DNA of 64,000 nucleotides from Alkalimonas mucilaginosa (GCF_036327005.1 NZ_JAUGZK010000003.1:1-64000), one strand, 5' to 3'; counted from the first letter of the stretch, positions 33,471 through 42,950 are shown. Translations and numbers: made by a program. The notes: generated by a model not told the origin, from the letters alone.

Positions 33471-34250
33471 TCAATCGTAAAAGTACCGGGCCCTGATTTG
33501 AGCCAGTTCACCACTGGCATAGATATGCTCCAGTGCTTGCTGCAAACGCTGTCGGGCTTCTATGGGTAAAGCTTTGGCTACTACCAGATACTGTGGCTCT
33601 TCTTTTAGCACCAGAGGTAGAAAATGGATCTGCTGCTCGATCCCCATGGCTCGGGCCGTATGCAGCACCCCCAGATCGGTGGAATAGTAAAAGCGACCGC
33701 GTTCAGACAGCAGCTTTAACAGGTTTTGTTCTCGGGTATTGGCACCACCATCGATACGCAAACCTGGTATGCTCTGCAACCAGTTATGGTGAGCCGTACC
33801 TCGATCTACCAATATCACAGCATCACGCCCCATTGCCACCACATCCTTCAGACTTCCAATCACTAAGCTGGCATCCTGTTGCCGTACCAATAGACGGTTT
33901 TGTGTGGAGTAGAGGGCTGGCTCCAGGTAATCGAACAACTCTGCCCGTTCATCCGTGTAGATGGCACCAACAAAGGCATCAATTCTGTTATGCTGCAGTT
34001 CATGCACAATACGGGGAAATGGCGTATTCAAGCGGTCAAACTGGAATGCCAAAGTGCCGTCGGCACGTTCTAGCGCTTGCATAATGTCTATGGCGAGGCC
34101 GGTATAGCTGCCATCCGCTTGCTCGATGTACTTCGGTGCACTGTCTTGCAGCATGGTTTTGATGATAAGTTCAGAAGCTTCATTGCCGGCTACTGCATAA
34201 TTGCCAATGACCAGGCAGGGTAAGGCAAACAGCAAGGTTAAGATACTCAT
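33471..34250 (-). CDS. Periplasmic solute-binding-like protein (SBP family 3)
   Basis: 259 residues with a signal peptide (about 1-22). It has the family-3 layout: SYTGLAIDIMQALERADGTLAFQFDRLN, then RIDAFVGAIYTDERAELFDYLEPAL, then a C-lobe ending LQQALEHIYASGELAQIRARYF (landmarks). No transporter genes are nearby. It lies 46 bp downstream of a CBS-PAS-GGDEF-EAL gene on the same strand, and the two may be one operon in which this protein senses a periplasmic ligand. Ligand unknown. Confidence 0.78.
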   Translation of the reverse strand: MSILTLLFALPCLVIGNYAVAGNEASELIIKTMLQDSAPKYIEQADGSYTGLAIDIMQALERADGTLAFQFDRLNTPFPRIVHELQHNRIDAFVGAIYTDERAELFDYLEPALYSTQNRLLVRQQDASLVIGSLKDVVAMGRDAVILVDRGTAHHNWLQSIPGLRIDGGANTREQNLLKLLSERGRFYYSTDLGVLHTARAMGIEQQIHFLPLVLKEEPQYLVVAKALPIEARQRLQQALEHIYASGELAQIRARYFYD

Positions 34251-34296
34251 CGAATAATGCCTTTATTTTCCATAGCGTTAACCATAGGCTGAGTTG

Positions 34297-36843
34297 CTAA
34301 CAAAGACAAGTCGAAGCGTTGGATACGCTGTTTTGGTGCAACCAGAACAGTAATTCAGGTATTGCCAATGCAGGTGCATACAAATAACCCTGCGCTATGC
34401 TGCAGCCCGCTTCTAATAGAAAATCCTGCTGTTGCGGGTGCTCCACACCTTCGGCGATCACATCCAGACCCAATGCTTTGGCCATGGCGATAATGGCCTG
34501 AGCAATTTGGGCGTCTTCGCTGTTGTCGGGCAGTTCATCAACAAAGCTGCGGTCAATCTTCAGACAATCGATCGGTAGTCGGCGCAAATAGGACAGTGAG
34601 GAATAGCCGGTACCAAAATCATCGATGGAAATACGAAAGCCTTGTTGTCGCAGGTGAGTGAGCAGGGCCAGAGTGGCATCAGCCTGCTCCGGGATCAGGC
34701 AGCTCTCAGTGAGCTCCAGTTCAATGCACTGAGGTGCAATCTGGGCTTGCTTTAACTGATGTTGCAAGCGGTGGCTAAATGTTGGATCCAGCAGTTGCAT
34801 GGCCGAAATATTGACGGCAACCGGCATGGTCAGTTGGTAATGGCGAATATCACGGCAGACTTGAGTGATTACCTGATCACTGAGCAGGGAAATAAGCCCA
34901 AGCTTTTCCGCCAGCGGAATAAAACTGGCCGGGGAAATAAAACCATGCTCACGATGCTGCCAGCGTACCAGGGCTTCCAGACCGGTAACTGTGCCTGTTT
35001 TCAGGCAGACCTTAGGTTGGTAATAAACCTCCAGATGTTGCTGCTGCAGAGCCTGACGAAGTGCTTGCTCCAGTTTCAGCTCATTCTGTGTTTGTTGGCC
35101 TATGCTTTCCTGATAAAAACAAAACTGATTGCGGCCGGCATTTTTTGCTTGATACATCGCCACATCAGCATGCTTGATCAAGTGATCGGCGCTTTGCGCA
35201 TCATCAGGGTAGACACTGATGCCAATGCTGGTGGTAAGAAAAAAATCCTGCTCCAATAAACGAAAGGGGTGTTCAAACTGACTAACCAGCCGTTTTGCCA
35301 GGCTGCTCAGCGAGTCGACGCTCTCTACTTCAGGCAATAAAATGGTGAATTCATCACCTCCCAACCGGGCGACAGATTCCCCCTCCCGAACCGTGGTCTG
35401 CAATCGTTTAGCCACTTCTTGTAAGGCATCATCACCGGCCTGATGTCCTAGTGTGTCATTAATACGCTTGAACAGATCCAAATCCAGAAACAGCACCGCC
35501 ATCTGGTGTTGATGGCGATGGGCATTGGCCAGTGCCAGCTTAAGACGGTCCATAAACATCCGGCGATTGGCCAGACCGGTCAATTCATCCAGGTAGGCCA
35601 ACTGATGAATCTTATTTTCCTGATATTTGCGTTCGCTGATATCGCTAAAAATAGCCGCAAATTGGCAAATATCACCATGTTCGCCCCGAATGGCGGTAAT
35701 GGACAGCCACTCCGGGTAAATTTCGCCATTCTTGCGCTTGTTCCAGATCTCCCCTTGCCAGTGGCCTTGTTCCAGCAAGGTGGTCCAGAGTTTTTTATAA
35801 AAATCTTTATTGTGTAAACCGGAACTCAGCAGAGCAGGGGTTTGACCAATGGCTTCTTTGGCGCTGTAGCCGGTGAGCTGGCTGAAGCTGGGGTTGACGG
35901 ATTCAATCACGCCATGCAGGTTGGTAATCATGATGCCATCCAGCGATGCATCAATCACTTTTTGTGCCAGTCGCAGGTAATCGGCCGAGGTGCGTAGCGC
36001 CTGATCGCGCATTTGCAGTGCCTGCTTCAGTTGCTCCACATAGGCGTACTCCACGTTAATCAGAATATCGCTGAACGACAGCAAACCGCAAATTTGCTTC
36101 TGTGGATTGCTCACAGCGATATGACGGAAGTTTTTTTCTTTCAGTAAGTCGACCGCTTGCAGCAAGCTGCAATCTGCCGTTACGGTTAGTACCGGACGTT
36201 TCGCCAGTTGCCACAACTCAGCATTGAAGTTGCCATCGGCAATCAGCCGGATTAAATCGCGTTCGGTAATAATGCCTGCACAACCATCCGGGTAGTCGAC
36301 GATGGCCGCTTCGGCATTGTGCTGATGCATCATTTTAACCGCCTGATTCAGTGGCATACTGCTGGGTAAACAGAGTGGCGGTTTAGAGATGCTGGAGCCG
36401 ACATCGCGCAATTTCAGGTAGTGCTCAATGCGCTGTTGGCGAATGATATCGCTTTGTGTCAGCATGCCAAGCGGTTGCTGCCGTTCATCCACTACCAACA
36501 AGCGGCGGATACGTTTTTGTAGCATCAGGCTGGCTGCCTGATTGAGGGGGGTATCCGCCTGCACATGAATGACCGGGCTGGTCATTAACTGCCAAATCGG
36601 CTGTTGGTAAGCATCGATTTGTTGGCAGTTCAGCCGCTTCGCATCGGCTTCAGTCCATATCCCCAGCACTTTACGATGCTCGGTCACCAAAATGCAGCTG
36701 ACCTGATTCTGATGCATCAGACGGGCGGCTTGTTGCACCGGCGTATCGGGTGGGCAGCTAATCAGTTGCTTGCTGATCAGCTTAGAGACACAAGGCTCAG
36801 GCTCCTGAGCCTTGACAAACAATTCGGTCAGATGAGCTACCAC
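34297..36843 (-). CDS. CBS4-PAS-GGDEF-EAL cyclic-di-GMP enzyme
   Basis: 848 residues from a GTG with AAGGTG before it. Four CBS repeats fill about 20-270 (two pairs; nucleotide sensors). A PAS domain follows (about 285-410), then GGDEF with an intact LGGDEF, then EAL with EALVRW, ELTES, DDFGTGYSSL and EGVEHP, all intact. It could both make and break cyclic-di-GMP, with CBS domains sensing adenine nucleotides and PAS sensing redox or a ligand. No membrane helices. It sits between narX and narK, which suggests a link between energy state, nitrate respiration and motility or biofilm. Confidence 0.92.
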   Translation of the reverse strand: MVAHLTELFVKAQEPEPCVSKLISKQLISCPPDTPVQQAARLMHQNQVSCILVTEHRKVLGIWTEADAKRLNCQQIDAYQQPIWQLMTSPVIHVQADTPLNQAASLMLQKRIRRLLVVDERQQPLGMLTQSDIIRQQRIEHYLKLRDVGSSISKPPLCLPSSMPLNQAVKMMHQHNAEAAIVDYPDGCAGIITERDLIRLIADGNFNAELWQLAKRPVLTVTADCSLLQAVDLLKEKNFRHIAVSNPQKQICGLLSFSDILINVEYAYVEQLKQALQMRDQALRTSADYLRLAQKVIDASLDGIMITNLHGVIESVNPSFSQLTGYSAKEAIGQTPALLSSGLHNKDFYKKLWTTLLEQGHWQGEIWNKRKNGEIYPEWLSITAIRGEHGDICQFAAIFSDISERKYQENKIHQLAYLDELTGLANRRMFMDRLKLALANAHRHQHQMAVLFLDLDLFKRINDTLGHQAGDDALQEVAKRLQTTVREGESVARLGGDEFTILLPEVESVDSLSSLAKRLVSQFEHPFRLLEQDFFLTTSIGISVYPDDAQSADHLIKHADVAMYQAKNAGRNQFCFYQESIGQQTQNELKLEQALRQALQQQHLEVYYQPKVCLKTGTVTGLEALVRWQHREHGFISPASFIPLAEKLGLISLLSDQVITQVCRDIRHYQLTMPVAVNISAMQLLDPTFSHRLQHQLKQAQIAPQCIELELTESCLIPEQADATLALLTHLRQQGFRISIDDFGTGYSSLSYLRRLPIDCLKIDRSFVDELPDNSEDAQIAQAIIAMAKALGLDVIAEGVEHPQQQDFLLEAGCSIAQGYLYAPALAIPELLFWLHQNSVSNASTCLC

Positions 36844-36958
36844 AAATCACCTTGGCTGAGTAAAAAACAGCCGGCAGTATAAGAGTGGGTGAACAGTTAC
36901 TGTTTGATCCAGCGCAAAGCACTATCCCAAAATGGGTAAATTACGACCAGGTTGCCTG

Positions 36959-36982
36959 GGCAGCAGCCTAACGGCTGCTGCC
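36959..36982. terminator. Hairpin after narK
   Basis: GGCAGCAGCC-TAAC-GGCTGCTGCC is a perfect 10-bp stem about 10 bp beyond the narK stop (minus strand). No T run follows, so it is a probable but weak terminator or mRNA-end hairpin. Confidence 0.5.
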
Positions 36983-36991
36983 AGCTTGAGA

Positions 36992-38608
36992 TCAGGGGTT
37001 GTAAAACTCACCGGATTTACGCAGGTAGTAAAACCAGTTCAGTACCAGGCATAGTGCGTAGAACACGGCAAAACCGATCATTGCGTACTCTGGCGTTGCC
37101 GCTTTAATTTGCTCGCCAAAGACCTGCGGGATGTAGAAGGCCCCATAAGCGGCCACTGCTGAGGTCCAGCCCAGTACCGGGCCGGCTTGCTCTTTCGGGA
37201 ACACCACAGCGATGGTTTTAAAAGTTGAGGCATTGCCAATACCACTGGCCGCAAACAGCAGCAAGAACAGCAAGAAGAAGGGCATAAAGTACTGCTCTGG
37301 GGTAGCTGATTGATAGGCCTGCTGCATAAAATAGGCAGCACCCAGCGCTGCAATTACCATTACCACAGCACAGACCTGAGTCACCAGGGCTCCACCTAAA
37401 CGGTCAGAAATCCAGCCACCGACCGGGCGTATCAAGGCGCCGATAAAAGGGGCTATCCAGGCATAGGTCAGCGCACTTGGCCCATTCGGGTTGGGCGTGT
37501 TGTGCGTCATCACGCCATCCACCATGATGTGGCTGTAGCCAAAAATCACCTGAATCGACAGCGGCAGGGCAGCGGCAAAGCCAATAAAGGAGCCAAAGGT
37601 CATCACGTACAGTACGCTCATCACCCAGGTGTGCTTGTTATTGAAGATACGGTATTGTCGCTCCAGGCTGGTGCGAATAGCTCCGGGCAGGAATTTCAAT
37701 GCCATAACGGTGGCCAAAGGCACCAATACCAGCACCAGCTCTTTTGGAATACTAAAACCAGAGCCATTGGCCGACTCAGGTAAAATCAGCCACAAACCAA
37801 GCACCGAGGTGACTAAACCAATACCATACATCGCCAGTTGAATAGAGAAAGAGCCAACCGCACTCGGCAGTTTGGGGGTTACTTCCTCGGTGTGAATGTT
37901 GTTCATACCAAACCAGATAGCAAACGCCAAAGGAATCAGCAGCAACAGCCATAAAAAGCCGGCATTTTGCACCCAGGTCTCGCTGCCTGCGGGGATACTG
38001 CCAATCAGGGTGCCACTGGCCTTTTGCAGTACCATGGGTTCACCACCACCCAGCAAAGTAAAGGCACCGAAGGTCATAAAGAGAGGGATCAGGATCTGCA
38101 TGGTGGTGACGCCGAAGTTGCCAAGGCCGGCATTCATGCCAAGGGCCAGGCCCTGTTTTTTCTTCGGGTAAAAAAAGCTGATGTTGGACATCGAGGCAGC
38201 AAAGTTACCGCCCCCAATACCGGACAGCAAGGCCATTAGTTGGAACACCCAGAGTGGGGTATTGGGATCCTGCAGCGCCATGCCCGTGCCAAAGGCCGGG
38301 ATCATCAGCAAACTGGTGGTTAAAAAGATGGTGTAACGCCCGCCGCACAGCCGGACGAAAAAGCTGGCCGGAATACGCAGGGTTGCCCCGCTAAGACCGG
38401 CAATGGCGGCCAGAGTAAAGAGTTCGGATGCCGAATAGGGAAACCCTAAATTAAGCATCTGCACACTGATAATGCTCCACATCATCCAGACCGCGAAACC
38501 ACAGAGTAAACTTGGAATGGAAATCCAAAGGTTGCGGGTGGCGATGCGGTTGCCTTCTTGCTGCCAGAAGGTGTCGTTTTCCGGCTCCCATCGTTTTAGA
38601 TCAGACAT
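36992..38608 (-). CDS. narK: Nitrate/nitrite antiporter NarK
   Basis: 538 residues from ATG 38608, with CAGGAG 7 bp before it; 19 extra upstream codons are possible but lack such a site. Twelve membrane helices of the major facilitator superfamily. Both nitrate-signature motifs are present: GGGNFAASMSNISFFYP followed by GMNAGLGNFGV, and ASGIGNASTFKTIAVVFP. It is of the enterobacterial NarK/NarU kind, exchanging nitrate for nitrite. A NarL-like site lies about 105 bp upstream. Confidence 0.95.
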   Translation of the reverse strand: MSDLKRWEPENDTFWQQEGNRIATRNLWISIPSLLCGFAVWMMWSIISVQMLNLGFPYSASELFTLAAIAGLSGATLRIPASFFVRLCGGRYTIFLTTSLLMIPAFGTGMALQDPNTPLWVFQLMALLSGIGGGNFAASMSNISFFYPKKKQGLALGMNAGLGNFGVTTMQILIPLFMTFGAFTLLGGGEPMVLQKASGTLIGSIPAGSETWVQNAGFLWLLLLIPLAFAIWFGMNNIHTEEVTPKLPSAVGSFSIQLAMYGIGLVTSVLGLWLILPESANGSGFSIPKELVLVLVPLATVMALKFLPGAIRTSLERQYRIFNNKHTWVMSVLYVMTFGSFIGFAAALPLSIQVIFGYSHIMVDGVMTHNTPNPNGPSALTYAWIAPFIGALIRPVGGWISDRLGGALVTQVCAVVMVIAALGAAYFMQQAYQSATPEQYFMPFFLLFLLLFAASGIGNASTFKTIAVVFPKEQAGPVLGWTSAVAAYGAFYIPQVFGEQIKAATPEYAMIGFAVFYALCLVLNWFYYLRKSGEFYNP

Positions 38609-38710
38609 AGTCAGACTCCTGTTTGCTGATGTGCTAACTATGCGTGCAGTGGCCTTGAACAACAATGTAACTCTGGGGTTAGCTCCAATGCGCCATCAAC
38701 TATACCTGGG

Positions 38711-38726
38711 TACCCACAAGTAGGTA
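38711..38726. promoter_or_regulatory. NarL-like 7-2-7 site between narK and narL
   Basis: TACCCAC-AA-GTAGGTA, two head-to-head heptamers, each one base from TACYYMT/AKRRGTA. It is the best NarL-like site in the window. It lies 103-118 bp before narK and 188-203 bp before narL, so it may control narK and feed back on narL. Confidence 0.65.
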
Positions 38727-38913
38727 TCTACCTGCAAACTAAAAAAAATTAAATTTCAAAATCATATGGTTAAGATGCTCCTTTATTCTTTGTTTTGCTG
38801 CCATCCATGCTTGTTACCTGAGGGTAAATAGACCAAACTATGACTTGAATCAAAGAATCCAAGCCATAAATCGCGGCTAATAGCCGGATTAGAAAGCACC
38901 GATGGAGTAACCC

Positions 38914-39567
38914 ATGAATTCTGAAGCGGCCAGCGTCATGCTGATTGATGATCATCCTTTATTGCGCAAAGGGCTCAGACAATTGCTGGAATATGAGGAT
39001 GATCTGGATGTGGTGGCGGAAGCCAGCAGTGGTAAAGACGCTATCCCTATTGCCGTAGAGCTGGATCCGGATTTGATTATCCTGGATTTAAATATGCAGG
39101 GCATGGATGGACTGGCCACCTTGCAGGCGCTGCGTAAAGAAGGGGTGACTTCACGCATTGTGATGCTGACGGTATCGGATGCTGATGAAGATGTGGTGCA
39201 GGCCATTACACTGGGTGCTGATGGTTACCTGCTAAAAGATATGGAACCTGAACAGCTGCTGGAACAGATTCGCCGCGCTGTGACCGGCAAAATGGTGCTC
39301 AGCGAGTCGGTCGCCGCGGTACTGGCTACGGCGCTTAGAAAACCCGGCCCCAAACCCAATGCTGAGCTGAATAGCCTGACCAACCGTGAGTATGAAATTC
39401 TAAGTTTGATAGCCAAAGGCATGAGCAATAAGGTGATTGCCCGTGAACTGGATATCTCCGATGGCACCGTGAAGGTGCATGTGAAGCATTTGCTGAAAAA
39501 GCTGGGGCTGCGCTCGCGGGTCGAAGCTGCGGTCTGGATGGTGAATCAGCAAGGAGCTAAGGCATGA
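38914..39567 (+). CDS. narL: Nitrate/nitrite response regulator NarL
   Basis: 217 residues. The receiver domain keeps DDHPLLRKGL at the start and the phospho-acceptor Asp in DLIILDLNMQGMDGL. The C-terminal LuxR-type helix-turn-helix is LTNREYEILSLIAKGMSNK-VIARELDISDGTVKVHV. Partner of NarX. The stop overlaps the moeA start (ATGA), so regulator and cofactor gene are translationally coupled. Confidence 0.95.
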   Translation: MNSEAASVMLIDDHPLLRKGLRQLLEYEDDLDVVAEASSGKDAIPIAVELDPDLIILDLNMQGMDGLATLQALRKEGVTSRIVMLTVSDADEDVVQAITLGADGYLLKDMEPEQLLEQIRRAVTGKMVLSESVAAVLATALRKPGPKPNAELNSLTNREYEILSLIAKGMSNKVIARELDISDGTVKVHVKHLLKKLGLRSRVEAAVWMVNQQGAKA

Positions 39568-40775
39568 GCATGATGCCGGTGCAAGATGCGATTGATGCCA
39601 TGCTTAGCCAGGTAATGCCACTTGCTGACACCGAAACTGTGGGCTTAACCCGCGCACTGGATCGGGTATTGGCGCAGGATATTCGGGCGGACATCACAGT
39701 GCCAGCCTTTGATAATTCGGCGATGGATGGTTACGCGTTTCGATTTGCCGAGGCAGCAACGGGCAAATCATTGCCATTGGCTGGCATTGCACTGGCAGGC
39801 CATGCCTTTGAAGGAGAGATCCCTGCCGGCTACTGCGTGCGGATTACCACGGGTGCCGTTCTACCCGATGGGCTGGATACGGTGGTGATGCAAGAGCAGG
39901 TAGAGCAAACCAATGCAGGCATTCGGCTGCTGGATACCCCCAAAGCTGGTGAGCATGTGCGACGGGCCGGCGAGGATATTGCACCTGGTCAGTTATTGTT
40001 TGCCCAAGGGCATCGGTTAAACACTGTGGATATTGGTTTGTTGGCCTCGATTGGCCTGGCGGAAATTGTTGTGCTGCGCCGGCTGAAAGTGGCGGTGTTT
40101 TCCACGGGTGACGAGCTGGTCGCGCCAGGGCAGTCGTTGCCGGCGGGGCATTTGTACGATAGCAACCGTTATGTGCTGCAGGCGATGTTGCAGCGTTTAG
40201 GAGTGGCGGTGCTGGATTTAGGTTTGCTGCCGGACAAGCCCGAGCCCATTCGTCAGGCGATTTTGCGCGCCAGTGATGAAGCCGATGTGCTGATCACCAG
40301 TGCCGGGGTGTCGGTCGGCGAAGCCGATTACACCCGTCAGCTGCTGTCTGAGCTGGGCGATATTGGCTTTTGGAAGGTAGCGATGAAACCAGGCAAACCT
40401 TTTGCCTTTGGTACCCTGGGTAGCTGCTGGTTTTTTGGTTTACCCGGCAATCCGGTTGCCACGGTAGCCACTATGGATCTGCTGGTGCAACCGGTACTGC
40501 GCCGTTTGGCCGGTGAAAAGCGGTCGCAACCTGAAAGCTTGCAGGCCATCGCTTCTGAGCCTTTGAAAAAGTCCCCCGGCAGAGCAGACTTTCAACGCGG
40601 TTTTTACCAACAGCAGGATGGACAGTTGCAGGTGAAAGCCATTGGCAAGCAAAGCTCTGCCGTGCTTAGTGGCACCGCCAGAGCCAATTGCTACATAGCA
40701 CTGGAGCAAGAGCAGGGGCCAGTGGCTGCTGGCGAAAAAGTCAGTATCCTGCCGTTTTATCAGATGTTGCGTTAG
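39564..40775 (+). CDS. moeA: Molybdopterin molybdenumtransferase MoeA
   Basis: 403 residues, usual length. Landmarks: DNSAMDGYAFR near the start, TGAVLPDGLDTVVMQEQ, STGDELVAPGQ, SAGVSVGEADY and MKPGKPFAFG. It inserts molybdate into adenylated molybdopterin, following MogA. It overlaps narL by 4 bp, so cofactor supply would rise with NarL expression. It also forms a functional set with mogA at 5.9 kb. Confidence 0.95.
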   Translation: MSMMPVQDAIDAMLSQVMPLADTETVGLTRALDRVLAQDIRADITVPAFDNSAMDGYAFRFAEAATGKSLPLAGIALAGHAFEGEIPAGYCVRITTGAVLPDGLDTVVMQEQVEQTNAGIRLLDTPKAGEHVRRAGEDIAPGQLLFAQGHRLNTVDIGLLASIGLAEIVVLRRLKVAVFSTGDELVAPGQSLPAGHLYDSNRYVLQAMLQRLGVAVLDLGLLPDKPEPIRQAILRASDEADVLITSAGVSVGEADYTRQLLSELGDIGFWKVAMKPGKPFAFGTLGSCWFFGLPGNPVATVATMDLLVQPVLRRLAGEKRSQPESLQAIASEPLKKSPGRADFQRGFYQQQDGQLQVKAIGKQSSAVLSGTARANCYIALEQEQGPVAAGEKVSILPFYQMLR

Positions 40776-40928
40776 TCTTACTGCTTCGAGCCAGCCTGGA
40801 AAATGATTGGTGTTGAATGACCGCATCCTGGTCGCAGCAGGCGGCTCTTTGACAGCAGCTGGCTTGCGAAAAAAGCAGTGACTAACCATACTTGGCGCAT
40901 CGTTTTGGGACGAAAGAGGACCTCGTTT

Positions 40929-42293
40929 ATGCTGCGCTCAGGCTTTTGTTACTGCCTACTACTGCTGGTGATCACATCCTTGTCTGCTTGGGCTGACAAC
41001 AGGTCGGAGCCAGAAGCATCGGTTACGGTGTTTGACCAGGTGCAGGTGTTGCCAATGGACTCGGACCAGGTGCTCTCCAATCAGCGGGTGCTGGTTAAAG
41101 ACGATCGCATTGTAGCGGTAGCAGCTGCGGCGGAGCTGGAAATCCCGCAAGGGGCGACGGTCATTGACGGCCAGGGCCGATACTTGCTGCCCGGACTGGC
41201 AGAAATGCATGGCCATGTGCCTCCTACCGTTGATTTCAGTGGCATGCCCACCCGTTATCTGGATGATGTGTTGCTACTCTATGTCGCCGGTGGGGTTACT
41301 ACCGTGCGTGGCATGCTGGGTCATGAACATCAGCTGCGATTAAAAGATGATATTGCCACCGGCAAGCGGCTGGGACCAACCTTGTATCTGGCAGGCCCCA
41401 GCTTTAATCAGCATACGGTGACCTCACCAGAGCAAGCCCGCGAGCGCGTGCGCCAGCACAAAAGTGAGGGCTGGGACTTACTAAAAATTCACCCAGGCCT
41501 GAGCCTGGAGCAGTATCAGGCCATTGCCGATGAAGCCAAAATGCAAGGCATTGACTTTGCCGGCCATGTGCCGGAAGCCGTTGGGGTGGAGCAAGCGATT
41601 CAGCTTGGTAGTCGCACCATTGATCATCTGGATGGTTATATGGCGGCGCTGGGTGGTTTTGATACGCCTTTAACCGAGCAGGATATGGCGGAGCTGGTGG
41701 CCCTGACCAAAGCGCATCAGGTGGCGGTAGTGCCTACCCAGGCGTTATGGGAAACCATTATCGGCGCTGCTGATCGTGAGCTGCTGGAAAGTTTTGACGA
41801 GCTGAAATACATGCCAGCCCGGGTGCTAAGCGGTTGGCGGCGCTATCTGGACGCGGCCAGTGGGGCCTATTACACCGGTGAAACAGCCGCTATTCATGCT
41901 GAAAACCGCCAGCGCTTGCTAAGTGCACTGTATCAGGCTGGGGTGACCATCCTGATGGGCACCGATGCACCGCAGCTGTTCAGTGTGCCGGGTTTATCCT
42001 TGCGCCGTGAGCTGCCATTGATGGCGGCTGCGGGCATGAGCCATTACGATATCCTGCGCAGTGGCACTGTGCTGGTGGGGGAGTATTTTGCCGAGCAGGA
42101 TACTTTTGGCCTGGTAAAAGCCGGTCACCGGGCCGATCTGCTGCTGGTGGATGTGAATCCGCTGGATGACTTGTCGGCGCTGTACCAGCCAGCCGGTGTG
42201 ATGGTGCGTGGGCAGTGGCTAAGCCGGGCAGAGCTGGATGCGAAACTGGCTGAAATAGCCGCCGCCCGCAGTGCCGAACAGCGAGGGCGTTAA
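40929..42293 (+). CDS. Secreted amidohydrolase-family metal hydrolase
   Basis: 454 residues from ATG 40929, with AGAGGA before it; a GTG at 40878 is also in frame. A signal peptide ends near SAWA. The amidohydrolase barrel shows GLAEMHGHV for the first metal ligands (HxH), FAGHVPE and TIDHLDGY for later histidines, and GTDAPQLF for the metal-binding Asp. It resembles imidazolonepropionase-like or prolidase-like enzymes acting on small amides or peptides in the periplasm. Substrate unknown. The gene ends just before the next start. Confidence 0.85.
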   Translation: MLRSGFCYCLLLLVITSLSAWADNRSEPEASVTVFDQVQVLPMDSDQVLSNQRVLVKDDRIVAVAAAAELEIPQGATVIDGQGRYLLPGLAEMHGHVPPTVDFSGMPTRYLDDVLLLYVAGGVTTVRGMLGHEHQLRLKDDIATGKRLGPTLYLAGPSFNQHTVTSPEQARERVRQHKSEGWDLLKIHPGLSLEQYQAIADEAKMQGIDFAGHVPEAVGVEQAIQLGSRTIDHLDGYMAALGGFDTPLTEQDMAELVALTKAHQVAVVPTQALWETIIGAADRELLESFDELKYMPARVLSGWRRYLDAASGAYYTGETAAIHAENRQRLLSALYQAGVTILMGTDAPQLFSVPGLSLRRELPLMAAAGMSHYDILRSGTVLVGEYFAEQDTFGLVKAGHRADLLLVDVNPLDDLSALYQPAGVMVRGQWLSRAELDAKLAEIAAARSAEQRGR

Positions 42294-42294
42294 G

Positions 42295-42789
42295 ATGCTG
42301 TACTTTGCTTATGGCTCCAATCTATCGCTGGCCCGGCTGCGCCAGCGGGTACCGAGCGCTGAACGGCTTGGCGTGTACCGGCTACCTGGCTATCAACTGC
42401 GTTTTCATAAAGCCAGTACCGATGGTTCGGCCAAGTGCGATGCCTTTTTTACCGGTGATAGCAGCCATCAGGTGTTTGGTGCCGTCTATAAGATGGATCC
42501 GGCCGAGCGGCCGGTGTTGGATCAGGCAGAAAGCTTAGGCACCGGTTACAACGCCAAACAGGTTTGGGTGCAACACAGCGACGGTCACAGCCTGGAAGCG
42601 TTAATCTATTATGCCATCCGTATTCGGGATGATGTGATCCCATACGACTGGTACAAACATCATGTGCTGGTGGGGGCGCAGGAGGTGCAGTTGCCGGGCT
42701 ATTACCTGCAAAGCATCGAAGCAGTGATGGCAGTGCCGGACCCGGATTGTCGCCGTGCTGCCCAAGAATGGGCGATTCATGGTATGTAA
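42295..42789 (+). CDS. Gamma-glutamylcyclotransferase-like protein
   Basis: 164 residues from ATG 42295, one base after the amidohydrolase stop. MLYFAYGSNL holds the GGCT nucleotide-like YGSNL loop, and the ERPVLDQAE stretch supplies the catalytic glutamate. The family releases 5-oxoproline from gamma-glutamyl amino acids or peptides. Adjacent to a secreted amidohydrolase, so both may serve peptide turnover. Substrate not known. Confidence 0.87.
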   Translation: MLYFAYGSNLSLARLRQRVPSAERLGVYRLPGYQLRFHKASTDGSAKCDAFFTGDSSHQVFGAVYKMDPAERPVLDQAESLGTGYNAKQVWVQHSDGHSLEALIYYAIRIRDDVIPYDWYKHHVLVGAQEVQLPGYYLQSIEAVMAVPDPDCRRAAQEWAIHGM

Positions 42790-42950
42790 TGGTATAGAAT
42801 ACAGTTATCACAATAATGGTTGCGTCGGCCAATAACATCCAGGCGCTCCACCGAACTCACTTCCGGGGTAGTCATGGTAGCGCCAGGGTTGGTCGCTGTA
42901 CCTACCAATGCTGCAGCCATTCCTGTGGCAAGCAGAGAAAGTGTTATCAT
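42777..42950 (-). CDS. 57-residue secreted peptide with a TonB-plug-like motif
   Basis: A perfect AAGGAG lies 7 bp before ATG 42950. Residues 1-19 look like a signal peptide (MITLSLLATGMAAALVGTA). The mature part is short and contains SSVERLDVIGRRNHYC, like the ERLxVxGxR start of TonB-dependent receptor plugs, and two cysteines spaced C-x2-C. It ends 13 bp inside the cyclotransferase gene on the other strand. Function unknown. Confidence 0.6.
   Translation of the reverse strand: MITLSLLATGMAAALVGTATNPGATMTTPEVSSVERLDVIGRRNHYCDNCILYHYIP

Noticed and set aside
38848..38858. TTGAATCAA near narL, considered as an FNR box
   Set aside because: The half sites are not separated by four bases, so it does not fit TTGAT-N4-ATCAA.
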